A stretch of DNA of 10,949 nt from Actinomortierella ambigua (lineage: Eukaryota; Mortierellomycota; Mortierellomycetes; Mortierellales; Mortierellaceae): positions 1 to 10,949 of the forward strand of contig JAAAJB010000842.1 of the NCBI GenBank assembly GCA_016098155.1, in the 5' to 3' direction. Below, piece by piece: positions 7,413 through 10,949 of this stretch. Position 1 is the stretch's first letter. Every line of letters begins with the position of its first letter. The translations under genes were made by a program, and so were the position numbers. The notes below the pieces were generated by a model that was given only the letters and a program-made list of their open reading frames with translations, searched no databases and was not told the DNA's origin.

Positions 7413-8404
7413 CATGTCTTCTGGAGGTAAACGAAATGGGAAGACCAATAGGCCTGCATGATGACGTTTGTGGAACATCATCCATTCATCTCATGACGAT
7501 GCTTGATCAATGACTCCATAATTAGCCAGACCTATTGTCATCTCTGGTCCCTCGGGATCGGGCAAGTCGACCTTCCTGAAGCGTCTCTTTGCCGAGTACC
7601 CTGACAAGTTTGGCTTCAGTGTTTCTCGTAAGTTGTCGTTACATTTCTTCCCCCTCCACCCCCCCCACATACATGCTTCTTTTTTTTTTTGAGAGACAGG
7701 AGAAGGTTGGATTATGTGTAAATGTGTCCAAGTACTTACCAAAAAAAAAAAAAAATGGTATTCACATATAGACACTACGCGCAAGCCTCGTGCGGGTGAG
7801 GTCGACGGCCGCGAGTACAACTTTGTGACGCGGGAGGAGTTCCTGGCAGGTGTCGCGCGCAAGGAGTTTATCGAGCACGCCGAGTTTTCGGGCAACCTCT
7901 ACGGCACCTCCGTTGTCGCCGTCCGCACCGTCGGTGAACAAGGAAAGATCTGCATCCTCGACATTGATATGCAGGGCGTCAAGCTCGTCAAGGACACCGA
8001 TCTCAACCCTTGGTACCTGTCCCTTCAGCCGCCCTCCATCCAGATCCTCGAGCAGCGCTTGAGGAGCCGTGGCACAGAGTCCGAGTCCGATATCCAGAAG
8101 CGCTTGGACGCCTCGTCGGCTGAGATTGAGTATGCCAAGCAGGAGGGCGCGTACGATGAGGTCATCGTCAATGATGATCTCGAGACCTCGTATGCCAAGT
8201 TCAAGGCGTTCATTGATAAAGGTAGGGAGCACGGGTGGTGGTGGTGATATTGGTGGTGGTGGTGGTGGTGGTGGGGGAAATGGGATCTTGGATACAGGCG
8301 AGATGAAAGCATGTGTTCTGTGAACCATTCCATCGTGCCGGATCACTAACCAGCTTCGCTCTCACCCGTTGTGGGAACGTTGCCATTTAGTTACTGCATT
8401 ATAG
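7413..8404 (+). CDS. guk1: Guanylate kinase
   Basis: ATP-dependent phosphorylation of GMP to GDP (EC 2.7.4.8), cytosolic, essential for guanine nucleotide supply. Exons 7413-7425, 7526-7627, 7772-8221 and 8391-8404 give 579 nt, 192 aa, the usual length. Introns are 100, 144 and 169 nt, all phase 1, with donors GTAAAC, GTAAGT, GTAGGG. Visible motifs: P-loop GPSGSGKS (residues 12-19), the GMP-binding block [14 protein letters not shown] with Arg42, Arg45 and Tyr54, [18 protein letters not shown], the lid [13 protein letters not shown], and VNDDLE near the end. All key residues appear intact. Exon 1 encodes only MSSG; the fit of phase and start supports it. The last exon (VTAL then TAG) is the least certain: it rests on a CTAAC branch at 8346-8350 and acceptor TTTAG at 8390, whereas read-through of donor 8222 would add a short Gly/Trp tail. 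Exon 3 uses strongly C/G-ending codons, as expected of a well-expressed gene. Confidence 0.93.
7680..7755 (+). repeat. T11 and A15 homopolymers inside guanylate kinase intron 2
   Basis: A run of 11 T (7680-7690) and a run of 15 A (7741-7755) face each other within one 144-nt intron. They are complementary and could pair in the pre-mRNA, with a 50-nt loop that contains the putative branch-like CTTAC. Confidence 0.85.
8234..8275 (+). repeat. GGT trinucleotide repeat in guanylate kinase intron 3
   Basis: Imperfect GGT units begin a few bases after the intron 3 donor. Opposite-strand open frames here give His/Pro-rich translations that are repeat artefacts. Confidence 0.9.
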
Positions 8405-8766
8405 ATGACCAACCTTCGCATGACAACATTAAATTTTTTCTCTTTACTGGGCGTACTGGGCGTTTCGGTTTGGATTTTGAAACGCGTGAGAAGGATCATA
8501 TCGTACCGGTACCTTGACGCATCATCATGGTCAGGAACCCTTGAGACGAACAAAGGAGAGAGGAAAGGGAGCATTCCAAACTTTCCAACTTTCATGATAT
8601 AATGCCCGAGATGTTTGGTTCCATTTTGCTTCTTCATCTCCACGCATTTCTCCTCGGTCGACCCTAGGCAACACTATCTATTGTTATATATCAAATTTGA
8701 ATTTACCCCGCTCAGTGACATGGCGGACAACATGAGAGCTATGGTACAATATTGTGTATAGGAGAA
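8405..8766. other. Convergent 3' intergenic region
   Basis: About 360 bp lie between the guanylate kinase stop and the poly(A) signal of the minus-strand gene. It holds a 9-bp tandem duplication ACTGGGCGT (about 8444-8461) and AT-rich sequence near 8680-8705. No gene supported. Confidence 0.5.
8428..8433 (+). terminator. Candidate poly(A) signal of guanylate kinase
   Basis: ATTAAA lies 24 nt after the predicted stop codon and is followed by a T-rich run. This is the common variant of AATAAA. It is short and could be chance. Confidence 0.35.
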
Positions 8767-8772
8767 TTTATT
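8767..8772 (-). terminator. Candidate poly(A) signal of the minus-strand gene
   Basis: AATAAA on the minus strand, 95 nt past the predicted TAG stop at 8867. It suits a 3' UTR that would include the CAA repeat. Confidence 0.45.
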
Positions 8773-8798
8773 GATTGGAAGTCCTGCTGTGGACAAGA

Positions 8799-8853
8799 TT
8801 GTTGTTGTTCACCAGGTTGTTGCTGTTTGCTGGTGTTGTTGCTGTTGTTGTTG
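8799..8853 (-). repeat. CAA/CAG-type repeat just past the stop codon
   Basis: On the minus strand, imperfect CAA/CAG/CAC units run from about 14 nt after the TAG at 8867 toward the AATAAA. In one frame they would read as a Gln run after an ATG, and in the next frame as Gln-rich sequence too. It is either 3' UTR microsatellite or a lost polyglutamine tail. Confidence 0.75.
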
Positions 8854-8866
8854 ATACATGGTGGAA

Positions 8867-10376
8867 CTAATGGTACAATGCTGGATACTGGTACAAGACA
8901 GAGTTGTGATGGGAGTGGTGATGGGGGTTGTAGCCGCAAAACATTTGAGAAGCAAGGTCGTTTTGGCTGGGCCGCTTCTTCAAGGCGGTTGTGTAAGCAA
9001 GAGTGAGGGAAGGGGTGAGAGACTCGAGATGCCGGCTTTCAGAGCCTCATGCGGTTGTCTATGAGAAAGGATGAAAAAATAGGTGTGGGTTAGAAAAAGA
9101 AGAATTTTTCCCCTTGTGGTGGTGATCAGGCCAGACCACTCTTTCAGCTGTTCAACTTACCATCGGCGTCACGTGTAATCTCGTTTCTCAAGGGACTCAG
9201 TTGACGGTTTTGCTCTTGTTGACCGTCGAAAAACGCAGACAGATCAAGTGATGAGCTGTTGGAGCTTCGTTGGAGGCATGAGCCGTAGGAGGCTTCCCGA
9301 CGCAGCATGGCGGGCATGCGACGAGGGCTTGGGGCCCCATCCGTGGTGGTCCGAGAGGCATTGGGCAAATCGCCACGACGGCGAACGGAGGGGTCGGTGC
9401 GGAGACGTTTTGGTGGCGACGAAGGTCCAGGCGAGGAGCGCTTTTGCGCAGTCACAACCATAGGGCGTGTGGTACCATCGCTCTGGTCGGATGAATATCC
9501 AAGCTCATCGAACAACGTCGAGTGGGATGGAAGAGGCTGGGAGGATGATTCGGCAGGCAAAGAGTACCGTTCACCGTTGAGATCAACGCTGATGGCATGG
9601 GCATGGGGTCGCAGGAAGAGAGGGCTGGATGAGGAGAAAAGTGACCCGAGGGATTGGGCCATAGCAGAGGCTGCAGCCGAGATAGCAGGGGAAGGGGGCA
9701 CAGGTGGCTTGAATTCAGGGGTGTGGGGAATCAGAGGAGAAAGTTGGAGTTCAGGTGACGGCGAAGGGGTTGTGGAGGGCGAGGGCCGGTCTCCCATGAA
9801 GAAGAGGAATGGTTGGCTGAAAATGGACGACTGGCTGCTTTGTGAGAATGGGATGGCAGCAGGCGACGGATTGTCGCCAGGGCGGCGCACGAGGATGGAC
9901 GTTGGCTTGACAGAACGGCGAAGGAGTGAGCAGGGGTCTTGGCGGCTGAGGATGTGAAGAGTGGAACCAGGTGGGTACTCCATGTTGGCAGAAAGGTCAA
10001 ATTGCACCGACTTTTGGCTATCGACTGAGCGACGGCGCTTAAGCGAACGAGAAACCAAGCTGGGCGACGAGGTTGCCGGGAACGAGTTTGTGGGGAACTC
10101 GTATGAGGGGGAGGCAAAGGATGGGGAGTCGCTGCGAGGTGAAGGTGTGGATTCGTTGTCGCTTGTGTTGGTGGCGGGGCTGGGGGTGCGGGACCTGCTG
10201 GTGGCAACTTGTGTCACAAAGGTACTGTCGTCGTCGTCGTCGTCTGAGGTGTCGAGCTCTGACATGTCTTGAAACAATGAGAGGGAAGACTGGTGAAGCA
10301 GGAAGCTGGTGGGGGCATGTTCGTGCTCGGAAGGAGCAAGCAATGGCATGAACTGCCGCTTCATGGGGAAAGACAT
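8867..10376 (-). CDS. Ser/Pro-rich, probably nuclear protein with RVxF-like PP1 docking motif
   Basis: Exons 10376-9161 and 9045-8867 give 464 aa. The donor is a perfect GTAAGT and a CTAAC branch is present. No catalytic domain is recognised and most of the protein is predicted disordered. Visible parts: an Asp run (about 45-50), many SP/TP sites suited to proline-directed kinases, a basic KRRR at 113-116 fitting a nuclear signal, then KSVQF (122-126) followed by Asp, matching the [RK]x[VI]x[FW] pattern that docks protein phosphatase 1; this region through YPPGSTLHILSR looks the most constrained. The exon 2 end reads KKRPSQNDLASQMF and a His/Tyr-rich tail. Of three in-frame starts (10637, 10376, 10265) I prefer 10376: A at -3 and a TATA box 64 nt upstream. 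The acceptor choice is discussed in the findings. A PP1-regulator role is inference. Confidence 0.7.
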
Positions 10377-10432
10377 GTTATGAAGTGTGTAATGGCAAAT
10401 GAGTGGTTTGAGGGTCAAGATGCCAAACCATG

Positions 10433-10440
10433 CTTTTATA
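10433..10440 (-). promoter_or_regulatory. TATA box
   Basis: TATAAAAG on the minus strand, ending 57 nt before the ATG at 10376. Standard spacing would place transcription start about 30 nt downstream, leaving a short leader. If functional, it rules out the longer start at 10637. Confidence 0.5.
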
Positions 10441-10774
10441 TGGACGTGGGACGTCAAATTCATATTTTCCTTTTTAGGTAGTCTCATATTTGACTGGCCA
10501 CTGCACGATGCCCACTGCCACATTTTCACTCTCACTCTCTTCTTGCTGCTCTCAACTTTCTTGCCCTCTCCTGTTCTTTGCTCAGCCCCAGGTGCCCCAA
10601 TCAGTACTAGTTTCCCCTCTGGTGTGAAAGTTGCCATGGAAGTGGCAGGATGTTATGGCTGGTGCCGATCATGGTGGTACATGTGGCCCCTAGGACGACA
10701 GGAGCTAGAGGGGCAAGATGCAGTCTGCAGCGTTGGATGATCAGAGCAAGTGGTGGGGTGAAGGTGAGTGAGCT

Positions 10775-10916
10775 TCAGAATCGGTGTCGCGTGCGTCTTG
10801 TGCCATCCACAACCGGAGTTGTAGTGGCGCTGATGTGGTCGTAGCTGTGTGTGGTTTGCTCCGAACGAGTAACTTTCAGGGTGCCTTGAATTCGTGCACC
10901 TTTCCGCACTCTGGGG
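10775..10916 (-). CDS. Probable last exon of an unrecognised minus-strand gene (partial)
   Basis: On the minus strand a clear acceptor (TTCTGTTTCAG, AG at 10918-10917) is followed by 142 nt: one base finishing a codon, 46 codons and TGA at 10777-10775. The reading is free of Cys and looks like a real C-terminus: a basic PRVRKGARIQG start, LKVTRSEQTTHSYDHIS, and a basic TRRTRHRF end. The rest of the gene would lie beyond the right edge. No family recognised. The antisense frame is also open but is Cys-rich and less natural. The stop lies about 400 bp upstream of the next minus-strand start, a plausible tandem spacing. Confidence 0.45.
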
Positions 10917-10933
10917 CTGAAACAGAACCAGAG

Positions 10934-10949
10934 TTTTTTTTTTTTTTTT
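10934..10949. repeat. Poly-T homopolymer at the window edge
   Basis: At least 16 T on the plus strand reach the end of the window. It lies inside the putative intron of the edge gene on the minus strand, or may reflect a contig or homopolymer break. Confidence 0.9.

Noticed and set aside
8025..8346. Minus-strand frames with His/Pro runs
   Set aside because: They are antisense to guanylate kinase exon 3 and the GGT repeat.
9307..10351. Several plus-strand frames of 60 to 216 codons
   Set aside because: They are antisense shadows of the minus-strand Ser/Pro-rich gene.
10377..10637. N-terminal extension of the minus-strand gene to ATG 10637
   Set aside because: The extension spans a TATA box at 10440-10433 and reads like untranslated sequence; poor start context (T at -3).
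1..10949. CRISPR arrays, insertion sequences, transposase or reverse transcriptase genes
   Set aside because: No regularly spaced repeats, terminal repeats or such protein motifs were seen; the repeats present are simple microsatellites.

Overview
This window looks like nuclear DNA of an early-diverging, filamentous fungus, and I favour a Mortierella-like species. That is an inference from gene style. There are short introns (54 to 144 nt, one of 339 nt) with GTAAGT-type donors and CTAAC or TACTAAT branch points. Start contexts are A/G at -3. CT-rich tracts lie upstream of start codons, microsatellites are abundant, and proteins have long low-complexity Ser/Pro/His/Gln regions. No bacterial, viral or mobile-element gene was recognised.

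Layout. 1-1450: microsatellite plus open frames on both strands that I cannot resolve into a gene. 1453-2429 (-): a four-exon Tctex1-type dynein light chain, 136 aa, rebuilt here by splicing because no single open frame shows it. 2430-2972: a divergent intergenic region with a long CT tract. 2973-4498 (+): a two-exon dual-specificity phosphatase of MAP-kinase-phosphatase type, 468 aa. 4499-5583: intergenic, ending in a second CT tract. 5584-7356 (+): a single-pass membrane protein with one SH3 domain (590 codons), whose C-terminal third shows signs of a compensated double frameshift. 7413-8404 (+): a four-exon guanylate kinase, 192 aa, starting only 56 bp after the SH3 gene. 8405-8866: convergent 3' regions with a CAA/GTT repeat. 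8867-10376 (-): a two-exon, Ser/Pro-rich, probably nuclear protein with an RVxF-like PP1 docking motif and a TATA box. 10775-10916 (-): the probable last exon of another minus-strand gene that runs off the right edge.

The genes do not form a metabolic unit. Guanylate kinase (GMP to GDP) and the dynein light chain are housekeeping types. The phosphatase, the membrane SH3 protein and the RVxF protein are signalling types, but nothing in the sequence ties them to one pathway. No clearly novel system was found. The observations most worth following are the frameshift-and-repair signature in the SH3 gene, the tandem acceptors that decide the C-terminus of the minus-strand protein, and the unresolved exon-like frames at both edges.
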